Positions 1 to 7,487 of a stretch of DNA of 18,349 nt are shown here, in pieces; position 1 is the first letter of the stretch, and each line of letters begins with the position of its first letter. The DNA comes from Verrucomicrobiota bacterium (GTDB lineage: Bacteria; Verrucomicrobiota; Verrucomicrobiia; Limisphaerales; UBA9464). The position numbers and the translations under genes were made by a program. The notes beneath the pieces were generated by a model. That model was not told the origin of the DNA and did not search any database. It was given only the letters and a program-made list of their open reading frames with translations. The DNA lies in NCBI GenBank assembly GCA_026397675.1, contig JAPLUH010000449.1, positions 1 through 18,349 of the forward strand, given 5' to 3'.

Positions 1-1127
1 CCGGATTTAACTCCGGGGTCCACCGCTCCCACTCCGGAGACGAATTGCAACTTAACCCCGCCCGTCGTGCGCATGAGCTCGCGCTGACGTTCGTTCTCCT
101 TCAGCAGAGCTGCCAGACGCCGAATCTTCTGCTCCAGCATCTGGATCTGATCGTCTTTGAGGGCCAGATCCTTCTCCAACGGTCGATCTGTGTCGGCCTC
201 CAAGAGTTGGCGGACGCCCCGAAGCAGGTCGCGGCTGTGGCGGACGTCCTGGAATCGTCCGTCAAACAATCGCTCAAGGACCTTCTGAAGGCTGCTCTCC
301 AGGTCTGCATCTTCCAGGGTGCGCGGAGTCTGGGGTGCCTCCACCGACGCGGGAACTTTGCGCAGTCGCAGTGCCATGCGCAGGGTGCGGCGCAGCGCCC
401 GCAGGCCAAACAGCAGGATTCGCACGGGCCCGGACTGACGCGCTGAGGCCCGCCGCCATCGAGCTGGTCCGCCCGGGGGCATCCACCCTGTCGGTGCAGT
501 TTCCGGGAAAGACTCTCCACGGAGCAATCGCTGCGGTACTTCGGGCCGCTGGGGCAGTTCGGACAGTTCCGACTCCAGTTCATCCCGGAAAGCGCGCCGC
601 GGATTCTTCCGTCGACGAGTACGGGGCGTCAGCAATGGTCCCGAAGGTCGCACCATGCGCGGTGCCCCGGATTCATGACGGGTTTTCCACGCTTCCACGA
701 CCGGATCCACTACGGGTGCCGGCAGGGGCGGTTTCCGGTGAAGGCGCCCATGGATCGACCGTCGGAGCCAGCGCCCTGCAATTTCTCCAGGGTCCGGACG
801 GCGGCGCGGCGGTTTTGGCATGTCGGCAAGGACATGCCCATGCGCTTTGAGCCAGGCTGTGAGCGATGAGTCCGGAGGCGGTGTCTCAGGGGCACGCAGC
901 ACCGGGCGTTTGCGGCGGCGGCGCTCCAATACCCGGGCTAGAGAGCGGAGAATTTTGAGGCGCAACCGCAGGCCGCCGTATTTCCAAAGCCATCGGAGGA
1001 GGTCGGAGGCGTTTGAACCATCCGTCTCCGGCCGATAGCCGCCGACCATCATCCGTCGGATCAACTCCGCCCTCAGCCATACGGTGGGACGGCCTGATTC
1101 CAGCCGATGATGTTGGGTGCCACCCAT
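1..1127 (-). CDS. Basic coiled-coil protein, C-terminus beyond the window (hypothetical)
   Basis: Unrecognised protein. The minus-strand frame is open from a stop at 1179-1181 to the left edge, giving 375 residues from the ATG at 1127 with no C-terminus in view. ATGs at 1052 and 1049 are alternative starts, and no convincing Shine-Dalgarno site separates them. The chain is very rich in Arg and Leu, with amphipathic basic helices near residues 45-75 and 240-265 and Pro-rich linkers between (about 78-235). There is no signal peptide and no clear membrane helix. Residues about 313-355 have a heptad pattern with KEN-E-R and IRRLAALL elements, predicting a coiled coil. A Gly/Val-rich stretch (GVKLQFVSGVGAVDPG) begins just before the edge. 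The gene follows the mamK-like gene by 80 bases in the same direction, so it may be a partner of the filament. That the frame is coding is inferred from its length, its coiled-coil pattern and its similarity to the FimV-like tail. Confidence 0.72.
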   Translation of the reverse strand, partial: MGGTQHHRLESGRPTVWLRAELIRRMMVGGYRPETDGSNASDLLRWLWKYGGLRLRLKILRSLARVLERRRRKRPVLRAPETPPPDSSLTAWLKAHGHVLADMPKPPRRRPDPGEIAGRWLRRSIHGRLHRKPPLPAPVVDPVVEAWKTRHESGAPRMVRPSGPLLTPRTRRRKNPRRAFRDELESELSELPQRPEVPQRLLRGESFPETAPTGWMPPGGPARWRRASARQSGPVRILLFGLRALRRTLRMALRLRKVPASVEAPQTPRTLEDADLESSLQKVLERLFDGRFQDVRHSRDLLRGVRQLLEADTDRPLEKDLALKDDQIQMLEQKIRRLAALLKENERQRELMRTTGGVKLQFVSGVGAVDPGVKS

Positions 1128-1207
1128 AGGATTTCGCCAGGGATGTCTCCGTGGTGCCCAAATGTCCCGAAACCGATCTCAACGAGGGATTTCCCTCGTC
1201 GCCAGAA

Positions 1208-2275
1208 TCAGGAAACCAAACCGCTCATTCCCTGCGAGGCCAGCTCTCGGTTGGTCCGGAACTCAGCCCAGAACTCCGTCGGCATGTCCAAAGCGATCTT
1301 CAAGGCGCCATTGGAACCAGCGAATTGAGGCTCCTCAACCAAGGTGACTTTGCCGCCGCCGTACTCGCTCAACCCCTTTTCAATGGCTCTTCCGAGTCCG
1401 CGAATCTGGCTGCCGCCGCCGCCCAACAGGATGTTATTGCGCATCTTGGCCTGGAACTCGGGATCGTAGGTAGCGATGAGGTCCTGCAGTGCCTGGACCG
1501 TCGGCGGTACAATGGTGTAGCAGGCCGAATACACCTGTTCGGTCAGGTTGAAGTTCGTCGGCTTGCCGCCAACAGGAAGGACCTCTTCGACCTCATCCAT
1601 CTTCGGACTCACCGAGGCGTGCCGTTCCTTAATGGCGCGCACCATATTAATGGAGAACTGAACTTCAGGAAACTTGTCCTGAATGAGCTTGGAGAGGGAC
1701 TGATCGATGGAATCACCGGCCACGTAATGGGTACGCTGATCCTCAGCAGAGGGCATCGACCCGTGAACACGGCAAAGGTCGGTAGTGCCCGCGCCGATGT
1801 CGATCACCAGTGTGTCATCCAAGAAATCTAGGCCGTAAGCCACAGCAAAAGGCTCCGAGCATACGATCACCGAGTCGATGCAGTTAGCAGCGGCTTCCAG
1901 AATAGTCGCTTTGCCCGCCACACTGGCCTGGGCCGGAGCACCGATCACCGCGTAAATGACCGCATCGGCCGGAGCATTGATTTCGCGCACCACGTATTCC
2001 AACAAATCGCGGATCGCCTTCTTTACGGGCTCAGGATCCACGACGCCCTGCTGCTTGACCGAGGCGCCTGCCAGCGGCCGATACAAATGAACGGACATCC
2101 GGTTTTCCAGCGCTTCCTGTCCGTAGATGATCTCTCGACCTCCCAATCGCTTCAGGGCGACATGGTCCTTCGGGTAGCCCACATACGACCAAACGGTCTT
2201 TCGAAAGCCATTGGACGCGGTGATGGATGTCCGACTGGTTCCTAAATCGATGCCGACAAAAATGGTTTCAGCCAT
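1208..2275 (-). CDS. mamK: MamK-family actin-like filament protein
   Basis: Bacterial actin of 355 residues, expected to be a cytoplasmic ATP-dependent filament. It carries the phosphate-1 motif GIDLGTSRT (residues 8-16), VGYPKD (32-37), SEPFAVAYG (140-148), the phosphate-2 motif DIGAGTTD (159-166) and the adenosine motif LLGGGGSQIRGL (283-294). The match to magnetosome MamK runs along the whole length, including the C-terminal RGAL/FW-like region (NGALKIALDMPTEFW), and is much closer than to MreB or ParM. E141 and D159 sit where MamK has its catalytic Glu and phosphate-2 Asp. The frame can be extended to a TTG at 2314, but the ATG at 2275 puts the phosphate-1 loop at the usual distance from the N-terminus. 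In Magnetospirillum, MamK organises magnetosome chains. No other mam gene is visible here, so magnetotaxis is not implied. The neighbours are a FimV-like membrane protein upstream and a coiled-coil protein downstream. Confidence 0.93.
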   Translation of the reverse strand: MAETIFVGIDLGTSRTSITASNGFRKTVWSYVGYPKDHVALKRLGGREIIYGQEALENRMSVHLYRPLAGASVKQQGVVDPEPVKKAIRDLLEYVVREINAPADAVIYAVIGAPAQASVAGKATILEAAANCIDSVIVCSEPFAVAYGLDFLDDTLVIDIGAGTTDLCRVHGSMPSAEDQRTHYVAGDSIDQSLSKLIQDKFPEVQFSINMVRAIKERHASVSPKMDEVEEVLPVGGKPTNFNLTEQVYSACYTIVPPTVQALQDLIATYDPEFQAKMRNNILLGGGGSQIRGLGRAIEKGLSEYGGGKVTLVEEPQFAGSNGALKIALDMPTEFWAEFRTNRELASQGMSGLVS

Positions 2276-2354
2276 GAGACGCGTGTTGCTGGTAGTTTCT
2301 CCGATGAGCACCAAGGCTCAGAGGTGAATGCGTCAGCCAGCGCGCCGCCTTAAG

Positions 2355-2382
2355 ATATTTTTTAGGATTTACCAAAAAATAT
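2355..2382. repeat. A/T-rich inverted repeat upstream of mamK-like gene
   Basis: Perfect 9-base arms ATATTTTTT (2355-2363) and AAAAAATAT (2374-2382) are separated by 10 bases. A GG/CC pair inside the spacer could extend the stem with a bulged A. It lies 80-107 bases upstream of the mamK ATG. It could be an operator or a hairpin in the leader. The arms are low complexity, so chance is more likely than for a mixed-sequence repeat. Confidence 0.5.
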
Positions 2383-2423
2383 TCAGCCTGGCCGTTGGGA
2401 CCAGCAACGGTGCGCGAATTGCA

Positions 2424-2449
2424 CCAAATCCAGGGTGCCGTGGATTTGG
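2424..2449 (-). terminator. Perfect hairpin downstream of the fimV-like gene, possible terminator
   Basis: CCAAATCCA (2424-2432) and TGGATTTGG (2441-2449) are exact 9-base inverted copies around an 8-base loop. On the minus strand this is a stem-loop starting 78 bases after the FimV-like stop. No T-run follows it directly, so it is not a classic intrinsic terminator. It could instead attenuate or protect the transcript entering mamK. The structure is seen directly; its role is inferred. Confidence 0.4.
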
Positions 2450-2527
2450 CAGCAGCCTTGGGGTCTGAAGAACAGGGACGGCTCAAACCGAAGGGCACCG
2501 TCGGGGCCGCGGACGGACTCTGGGCGA

Positions 2528-4099
2528 TTACGGTTGCTGAGTAACAGTGCTGTCTCGGCCTTGGACGGACCGGTTGAAATCACGAATCTCGATGAGTAAC
2601 CGCAGTTTGAGGTCTCGCTGAGGGTCGTTGTCCTTGAGTCCCGGCTCAGCCAGCGCCATCAAGAGCCATCGGTAGGATCGTGAGAAGAATCCCTCTTTCC
2701 GATTTCGGCGCTCATTCTCTTCGATTAGGCCTGCTAGACGGCGGAGCCTGCTCTCAAGGGCCTGTTCGCGGTCACTCTGGTAGGTTTGCTCCTTCCGCAA
2801 CGCCGCCATCAAGCGTGCCAATTCGGCCTCTTCTTGGAGTCGCTGCCGTCGACCGGTTTCCGGAAGACTGGAGGCCGTTGCATCAACGGGCTTTGGAATC
2901 GGGACTCGCTGCGGAACTACCGCCGGTCGGGATACACTGGGGACCCCAACGGGTTTCGGGGAGCGGGCTGGCGGCGGCGAAATGGTCGGGGCCTTCGACT
3001 CTTCTGGAGCCAATTTCACTGGCATCGACTGGGTCCGAGGCACGGTCGGTGTTTCCACCACAGGGATCGGAGTCGGATCGGGTTGCAGCACCGGATCAGG
3101 TTGCCGTACTGGATCAGGTTTCGGTTCTGATTTTGAAACAGCCTTTTTGGCAATGTCTGCCCGTTCCTGAGGCTCCGTCTGCTGAGCTTTTTTTACTGCT
3201 CGGAACCACCTCCATGCCACCGCCACCGCCAAAGCGGCAATGCCCAGCACCCATAGCCAACCTCCAAAGAATTCACTCGTCGGGTTGCGGTCGGCGGCAA
3301 CGACGGGGGCCGACTGCGGCGATTCCGTTGACAGAGGCGGCGATGGTTCAAGTGCCGGAGCAGCAGGCTCAACAACGTCCATCATTGGGGGCCGCACCGT
3401 CGAAGCCACAATTTTCTCGGAAACTCCACCACGGGTCAGCTCACCGGGTGCTTTCCAAGTTAGCTCATCCTCCGTTTTCCTTGGCCGTAGGGCTTCCGCC
3501 GGAACGGGTTGAGCCAAGACTTCCACCCGATTGCTTCGGCCATTCAATGGCGTTCGAAACCTATCAGCCTGGGCCGCCCGGAAGGCTTCGTACTCCCGAG
3601 CTTGCTCGGCGATGATCCGTCGGGCCTCAGCCAACGGAATTGCTGCGGCCATGCGTGCATCAGGAATTTTCAGGACGACACCAGCCGGCAGGCGATTGAC
3701 ATTGCCGCCCCCGAACACTTCCGGGTTCCGTCGCAACAGAGCCACGAGCATTTGGTCGAGCGACACCTCCACCGGCAAACGCACCACGGCGATCTCGCTC
3801 GCCGTATCGCCGGGCTGAACCTCGATTTCTTCGCCTCGAGGCTCACCACTGTCAGAAGGGCGGGCTTCGGACCTGTTGGCAGGAGCTGAAGCCCTGAGGG
3901 CAACCGGGGCGCTAGAACGTGTCTCTCGTGCGGGCGCAATCGCTGCAGATTGACCGAAAACGCTCGGTAACCAGAGGAGCGCAGCACACCAAAGCCCCGC
4001 CCTGAGAGGAGAGGCCACCTTTCGATGGGATGCGTCGACAGACGGGTTCAGTGGCACCATGGCGGAGGGCTCGCTTGCGGCGAAATGACTCCAACTCAT
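2528..4099 (-). CDS. FimV/HubP-like single-pass membrane protein
   Basis: Protein of 523 residues. An N-terminal signal region (about 26-52, hydrophobic LWCAALLWLPSVFG) leads to an Ala/Pro linker. A FimV core follows at about 92-148, with GDT, VSLDQMLVALLRRNPEVF, GGNVNRLPAGVVLKIP and the trailing AEARR...E..AF helix typical of FimV. Residues 278-298 form a membrane helix. After it comes a Pro-rich tail with QPDPV-type repeats (about 325-405), a coiled coil (about 415-468) and a short helical end. FimV and HubP are polar landmark proteins that place pili, flagella or chemoreceptors, with the core binding peptidoglycan and the tail in the cytoplasm. The usual C-terminal FimV TPR domain is absent. 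The ATG at 4099 is supported by GAGG five bases upstream (GAGGCAAAAATG). The mamK-like gene is next downstream, so this may be its membrane anchor. Confidence 0.85.
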   Translation of the reverse strand: MSWSHFAASEPSAMVPLNPSVDASHRKVASPLRAGLWCAALLWLPSVFGQSAAIAPARETRSSAPVALRASAPANRSEARPSDSGEPRGEEIEVQPGDTASEIAVVRLPVEVSLDQMLVALLRRNPEVFGGGNVNRLPAGVVLKIPDARMAAAIPLAEARRIIAEQAREYEAFRAAQADRFRTPLNGRSNRVEVLAQPVPAEALRPRKTEDELTWKAPGELTRGGVSEKIVASTVRPPMMDVVEPAAPALEPSPPLSTESPQSAPVVAADRNPTSEFFGGWLWVLGIAALAVAVAWRWFRAVKKAQQTEPQERADIAKKAVSKSEPKPDPVRQPDPVLQPDPTPIPVVETPTVPRTQSMPVKLAPEESKAPTISPPPARSPKPVGVPSVSRPAVVPQRVPIPKPVDATASSLPETGRRQRLQEEAELARLMAALRKEQTYQSDREQALESRLRRLAGLIEENERRNRKEGFFSRSYRWLLMALAEPGLKDNDPQRDLKLRLLIEIRDFNRSVQGRDSTVTQQP

Positions 4100-4223
4100 T
4101 TTTGCCTCGGGTGATTAGGTCCTCGCTTGTCGCACAACTGAAGCTCGACGACAGACGACACCCTGGACCCGACTGCAAAGGAATTGGATTAAGGGTGCAC
4201 GCTGCCCGAAGGTTTTCGGCGAA
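4100..4223. other. Short intergenic gap with no recognised element
   Basis: The 124 bases separate two minus-strand genes. The only structure seen is a 5-base hairpin (CCGAA at 4206-4210, TTCGG at 4215-4219), too weak to call a terminator. Confidence 0.3.
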
Positions 4224-6530
4224 TCAAGGGCGTTGGGTTTGTTGACTCAACAGAAATCCGAGGAGGTGGTTAAACTCGGCCGGGGGAACCGCCTCGGCAA
4301 AATTGTCGGGCATCAGAGAGGTCTCTGATTCCCGGACTTCACGAATCTCCTTGCGAGGGATTCGTTGCTCTTGGCCGCTGGCGTTGACGTAAATCCGCTG
4401 CTCCCCCTCCTCCCGACGGAAGAGGCCACTCACCAGATCCCCATTTTGCAAGGTCACGATGCTGTAGCGAAAAATCCGGTCCACGTTGCGGTTGGGGTCG
4501 AGCACATCCTCGCACAGGCGCTCAAGGCCTCGATGTCCGACGCCATCGAGCTGCGGGCCCACCAGACCGCCCTGCCCTCCCATCGAATGGCATGGCCTGC
4601 AATGAGTCTCGAAAACCCGGGCTCCGGCCTTCACGTCGGGACTGGCTTTTCGAAACGCTGCCTGCCGATCGGCCACCAGTTCTAAGCGGCGTTTGGAATC
4701 CGGGTCTGCAGTGGTTTTCGGCAGAAACCGATCCTTTTCATTCGGCCGAATGGCCAAGAGTCGCTCTTGAACAGACCGTTCAGCCAACAGCGCCGCCGGA
4801 GCGCGCCCATCGCCCACGGCCTGGAGCAAACTCTCGGAACCCTCGGGCGAACCTGCCAGAGCGGCGGCGATGGGAATGGCGGAACCAAACGGGGCTTCCC
4901 GCAACACCCTCAATAAAATGGGAATCCCCGTCTTCGGCCGGAACCTCAGCACCGCTTGAGCGACCACTGCCCGCTGATCCCGCGAGACCGATGCCTCGCA
5001 CAGGAACACTTCGGCCAGCGGCTCGGCTTCCGGGTCGGCGAGTTCTAATAAGGCTCGAATACTGAGCAGGCGCACGGCAGCCGAGGTTTGGCTCGCCTCA
5101 GAGGTGCCGGCCCTGCGTCGGAGAGTCGGGGCCGCATCGCGTATTCCCAGCTTCCCTGCCCACTCGATCGCAAAAAGGCTCTGATCGGGAGTCGATCGCG
5201 CATCGCCCAAAAAGCCGCCCACCAAGTCGGCTCCCCACCGTTGCAACTTGGGTCCCAAAGCCAGTCCTCGTTGGGCCATCCCCTGCTCCATCGCCAAAAA
5301 CAGGTTGCGCTGCCCTGCTCGATCGAGTGAGGCCGTTGTCCGGAATACGCCCACCAAGCCCTCCAAATCGGCCCTCGCTCCGTGCCGAGCGCTGTGCTGC
5401 AACTGCTCCATGAAGCCCGGATCCGAGGGGCGTCGGTGCTTCAAGTATTCGAGAAGAAATCCCGCTGATTCTGAGGAGGGAATGGCCAGGCAGACATCGG
5501 CCACCGCGGCCTGGGCAACGGCATCACCCAGGGATGACTGGCGGAATCGCCGGAACACCGTCTCGTCAAGCAACTGGTCCCTCAGTGCCTTGCGAACTTG
5601 ATACACGAGATGGGTGTCCGCTTCAGGGGCGACGCCTCTCAAGGCTAACAGCGGGGCGAGGTTGTCGAAGCTGGGGTGGCGAGCCAGCGCATCGGCCGCC
5701 GCACGCACCACGGGCGCCGACGGGTCTCGGAGGGCCGCCCTCACGAGGCCGAGGTCCGGATCCGACCAACGACGACGCTCCACAAGGACTCGAACAGCAT
5801 GGAGGCGCAGCAAGGCTTCGGAATCCTTGGCGGCCGCCGCCAACTCGGTCGGTCGCAGAAGGTTTCGCCGCTCCAAAATCCACAGGGCCCCAACTCGAAG
5901 CGACACCGGAGCAGCCGGAGACATGAGCGCGGTGCGCAACGTTCCCTCGATGGAGGCCTCCAACTCTTTCCGGTCGCAAAAGTGATTCAGCACGGCCAAG
6001 CGGTGGGCAAAGCTCGGATCGGCGAGTCGTTGCACTTGTTCCGCCGGGGCGAGATTCCGAAAATCACTGTGTTGCCTCAGAATGGGGCGGCCGTCGGTTG
6101 CCTTGCGCACCACACGCCAAATCCGCCCGCTGCTGCGATCCCGTCCCGGATGCGACAGGGGCACCTCCACATGGGCGATGATCCGGTTGTAGAAATCGGC
6201 GATGTACAGCGCTCCGTCGGGTCCAAACTGCACGTCAACCGGGCGAAACCAGGGGTCGGAGGTGCTTACCAAATCGGGCATCTCTTGGGCGATGCGGGTG
6301 GAACCACGATCCTCGATGCGGTCGCGGTTCACCCGGCTGGTCACCACATTGCCCAAGAGAAAATTGCCCTGAAACTCCGCAGGCCACAGCGGTTCATCGC
6401 AGTAGTTGAGGCCGGCAATGGCCGTGGATCCATGGTTGTGCCACAGCATTTGCGGCGCGTAGCCCAGACCGTCGTGAGGTTTGCCGAACACGGGATAGAA
6501 CCCGCCATGGATGACCTGATAAATAGGCAT
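4224..6530 (-). CDS. Membrane-bound dehydrogenase/cytochrome, C-terminal piece of a frameshifted gene
   Basis: This 768-residue frame is the larger part of a gene interrupted near 6580. It opens in the second half of the propeller-like 'membrane-bound dehydrogenase' domain (TIGR02604 type): MPIYQVIHGGFYPVFGKPHD, then HNHGSTAIAG, NFLLGNVVTSRVNRDR, PDGALYIADFYNRIIAHVEV and HPGRDRSSGRIWRVV. A long alpha-helical HEAT-like section follows (about residues 160-620). The C-terminal haem-binding domain (TIGR02603 type) carries CRPCH, with Cys644, Cys647 and His648. The ATG at 6530 is internal: family sequence continues upstream in this frame to 6578 (LCFDPLGNLFTSDCHS), so an independent protein starting here would lack the N-terminal domain and signal peptide. 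Such proteins are abundant in Verrucomicrobiota and Planctomycetota and are thought to be exported redox enzymes acting on carbohydrates; the substrate is unknown. Confidence 0.88.
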   Translation of the reverse strand: MPIYQVIHGGFYPVFGKPHDGLGYAPQMLWHNHGSTAIAGLNYCDEPLWPAEFQGNFLLGNVVTSRVNRDRIEDRGSTRIAQEMPDLVSTSDPWFRPVDVQFGPDGALYIADFYNRIIAHVEVPLSHPGRDRSSGRIWRVVRKATDGRPILRQHSDFRNLAPAEQVQRLADPSFAHRLAVLNHFCDRKELEASIEGTLRTALMSPAAPVSLRVGALWILERRNLLRPTELAAAAKDSEALLRLHAVRVLVERRRWSDPDLGLVRAALRDPSAPVVRAAADALARHPSFDNLAPLLALRGVAPEADTHLVYQVRKALRDQLLDETVFRRFRQSSLGDAVAQAAVADVCLAIPSSESAGFLLEYLKHRRPSDPGFMEQLQHSARHGARADLEGLVGVFRTTASLDRAGQRNLFLAMEQGMAQRGLALGPKLQRWGADLVGGFLGDARSTPDQSLFAIEWAGKLGIRDAAPTLRRRAGTSEASQTSAAVRLLSIRALLELADPEAEPLAEVFLCEASVSRDQRAVVAQAVLRFRPKTGIPILLRVLREAPFGSAIPIAAALAGSPEGSESLLQAVGDGRAPAALLAERSVQERLLAIRPNEKDRFLPKTTADPDSKRRLELVADRQAAFRKASPDVKAGARVFETHCRPCHSMGGQGGLVGPQLDGVGHRGLERLCEDVLDPNRNVDRIFRYSIVTLQNGDLVSGLFRREEGEQRIYVNASGQEQRIPRKEIREVRESETSLMPDNFAEAVPPAEFNHLLGFLLSQQTQRP

Positions 6531-7267
6531 CGAGTGGCAGTCGGAGGTGAAGAGGTTGCCCAGCGGATCGAAGCAGAGGCAAAGACATTGGCTTGCCCAT
6601 CGCCGACTTTCTCAATCCGGGATCCATCACCACGGAAGCGGAAGGTAGATCCGCGCATTTCCAGCAGGTGTCCGTCGGTGCCCTTCACGCGCGTCTGGTT
6701 GCCCACACCCTGCCCGCCATAAAACCATCCGTCGAAGCCCCGTCGGAAGTTGTTGGCGAGGTTGTGGGTGTCGGTGACGCCAAAGGGACCGTAGAGCACT
6801 TCGCGGCGGTCAGCCCGTCCGTCGCCATCGGTGTCTTGAAGGCTGAGCACATTCGGGATGCTGAACACCATGGCCCCATCGCGGAACGGCGCCACGGCAT
6901 CGGGCATGCTCAAACCATCGGCGAACACGGTGTTACCGCGGGCCCGGCCGTCGTTCCCAAACTCCGACAGAACGCGAATCACGTCACTGGGAGCCTTGTT
7001 AGTGGCGCTCTCAATGGGATAGGCCCGCGTCTCGGCAATCCACAACCGCCCGGTCACATCGAAACTCATGCTGACGGGCTTACCGATCTCCGGCTCGGAT
7101 GCCACCAACTGAACCTCAAAGCCCTCCGGCACCACAAACGCTCGCAACGCCTCGGCCGGACTCCGCCACGGAGTGGACCGAATCATCTCATCGAAGGAGG
7201 CCTCCGAGGCCACCAACGACAGCGCCGATACGACGGTCCAACGACACAACCAGAGAACCCGCCGCAT
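6341..7267 (-). CDS. Membrane-bound dehydrogenase, N-terminal piece of the frameshifted gene
   Basis: This is the front part of the same gene. The chosen start, the ATG at 7267, gives a standard signal peptide (MRRVLWLCRWTVVSALSLVA, then SEA). The frame runs upstream to 7780, but that extension lies antisense to the prepilin gene and has no family resemblance. The mature part begins with the expected 'dehydrogenase' opening: SPAEALRAFVVPEGFEVQLV, EPEIGKPVSMSFDVTGRLWI, ETRAYP, DTDGDGRADRREVLYGPFGV, NLANNFRRGFDGWFYGGQGV and GQANVF. Homology stops at residue 229 (base 6581). The remaining 79 residues, to the stop at 6341, are out-of-frame sequence with no family match. Restoring one base would give a single 1014-residue protein, a normal length for the family. 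An ATG at 7336 is a weaker alternative start. Confidence 0.82.
   Translation of the reverse strand: MRRVLWLCRWTVVSALSLVASEASFDEMIRSTPWRSPAEALRAFVVPEGFEVQLVASEPEIGKPVSMSFDVTGRLWIAETRAYPIESATNKAPSDVIRVLSEFGNDGRARGNTVFADGLSMPDAVAPFRDGAMVFSIPNVLSLQDTDGDGRADRREVLYGPFGVTDTHNLANNFRRGFDGWFYGGQGVGNQTRVKGTDGHLLEMRGSTFRFRGDGSRIEKVGDGQANVFASASIRWATSSPPTATRCLFIRSSMAGSIPCSANLTTVWATRRKCCGTTMDPRPLPASTTAMNRCGLRSFRAIFSWAMW
6579..6581 (-). other. Single-base frameshift site in the dehydrogenase gene
   Basis: On the minus strand the sequence reads TTTGCCTCTGC, where the family pattern F-G-L-C-F needs TTTGGCCTCTGC. One G (a C on the plus strand beside 6580) is missing. Both flanking frames match the same family without a gap, so the change is one deletion, from sequencing error, assembly error or recent inactivation. 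Confidence 0.8.
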
Positions 7268-7487
7268 CGGCACGAAATTTAACGCCGCCTCCAAGACCGG
7301 TCGATGGGCAGGCTTTAGGAAAGCGGGTGGGTTCATGGACTGCCGTGAGCAAACCCCGGAAAGCACAGGCTTGCAAACCCGGCGGACTGCGTTCGAAGCC
7401 CTTCCGGGCGTTACAACTTCTGCGCAATAGAGTGCCGGGTAACGGGTTGGTGTTGAATCGACCGGGAACCTTGATAGCGTAGCCCTC
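7268..7487. promoter_or_regulatory. Divergent promoter region
   Basis: The 220 bases separate the divergently transcribed dehydrogenase gene and the first prepilin-like gene, so promoters for both should lie here. No confident -35/-10 pair or strong Shine-Dalgarno site was found. A 9-base inverted pair (7297-7305 and 7457-7465) is present but far apart and may be chance. Confidence 0.35.

Larger units (their letters stand above)
2276..2527. promoter_or_regulatory. Intergenic region between fimV-like and mamK-like genes
   Basis: About 250 bases separate the FimV-like stop from the mamK start. No credible gene lies here. The region holds two inverted repeats, listed separately, and an A/T-rich patch at 2351-2383 that stands out against the GC-rich surroundings. 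The A/T patch is the most likely place for a mamK promoter, but no convincing -35/-10 pair could be assigned. Confidence 0.4.

Noticed and set aside
45..1182. Several open frames on both strands (for example 335-850 plus, 101-583 minus, 886-1182 minus).
   Set aside because: They overlap the longer minus-strand frame that reaches the left edge, have no recognisable motifs, and are expected in GC-rich DNA.
1208..2275. Magnetosome island.
   Set aside because: Only the actin is recognisable. No mamA, B, E, M, O, P or Q gene is in the window, and MamK-like actins are not proof of magnetotaxis.
2276..2314. TTG start extending the mamK-like protein by 13 residues.
   Set aside because: MamK proteins begin shortly before the GIDLGTS loop; the ATG at 2275 fits and the extension is unlike the family.
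2680..3615. 311-residue plus-strand open frame.
   Set aside because: Antisense to the FimV-like gene, whose domains and signal peptide are clear.
4206..4219. Hairpin CCGAA/TTCGG after the dehydrogenase gene.
   Set aside because: Five pairs with no T-run on the minus strand.
7297..7465. Inverted pair CCGGTCGAT / ATCGACCGG in the divergent region.
   Set aside because: The arms are about 150 bases apart, and a 9-base pair somewhere in 220 bases is not very unlikely by chance.
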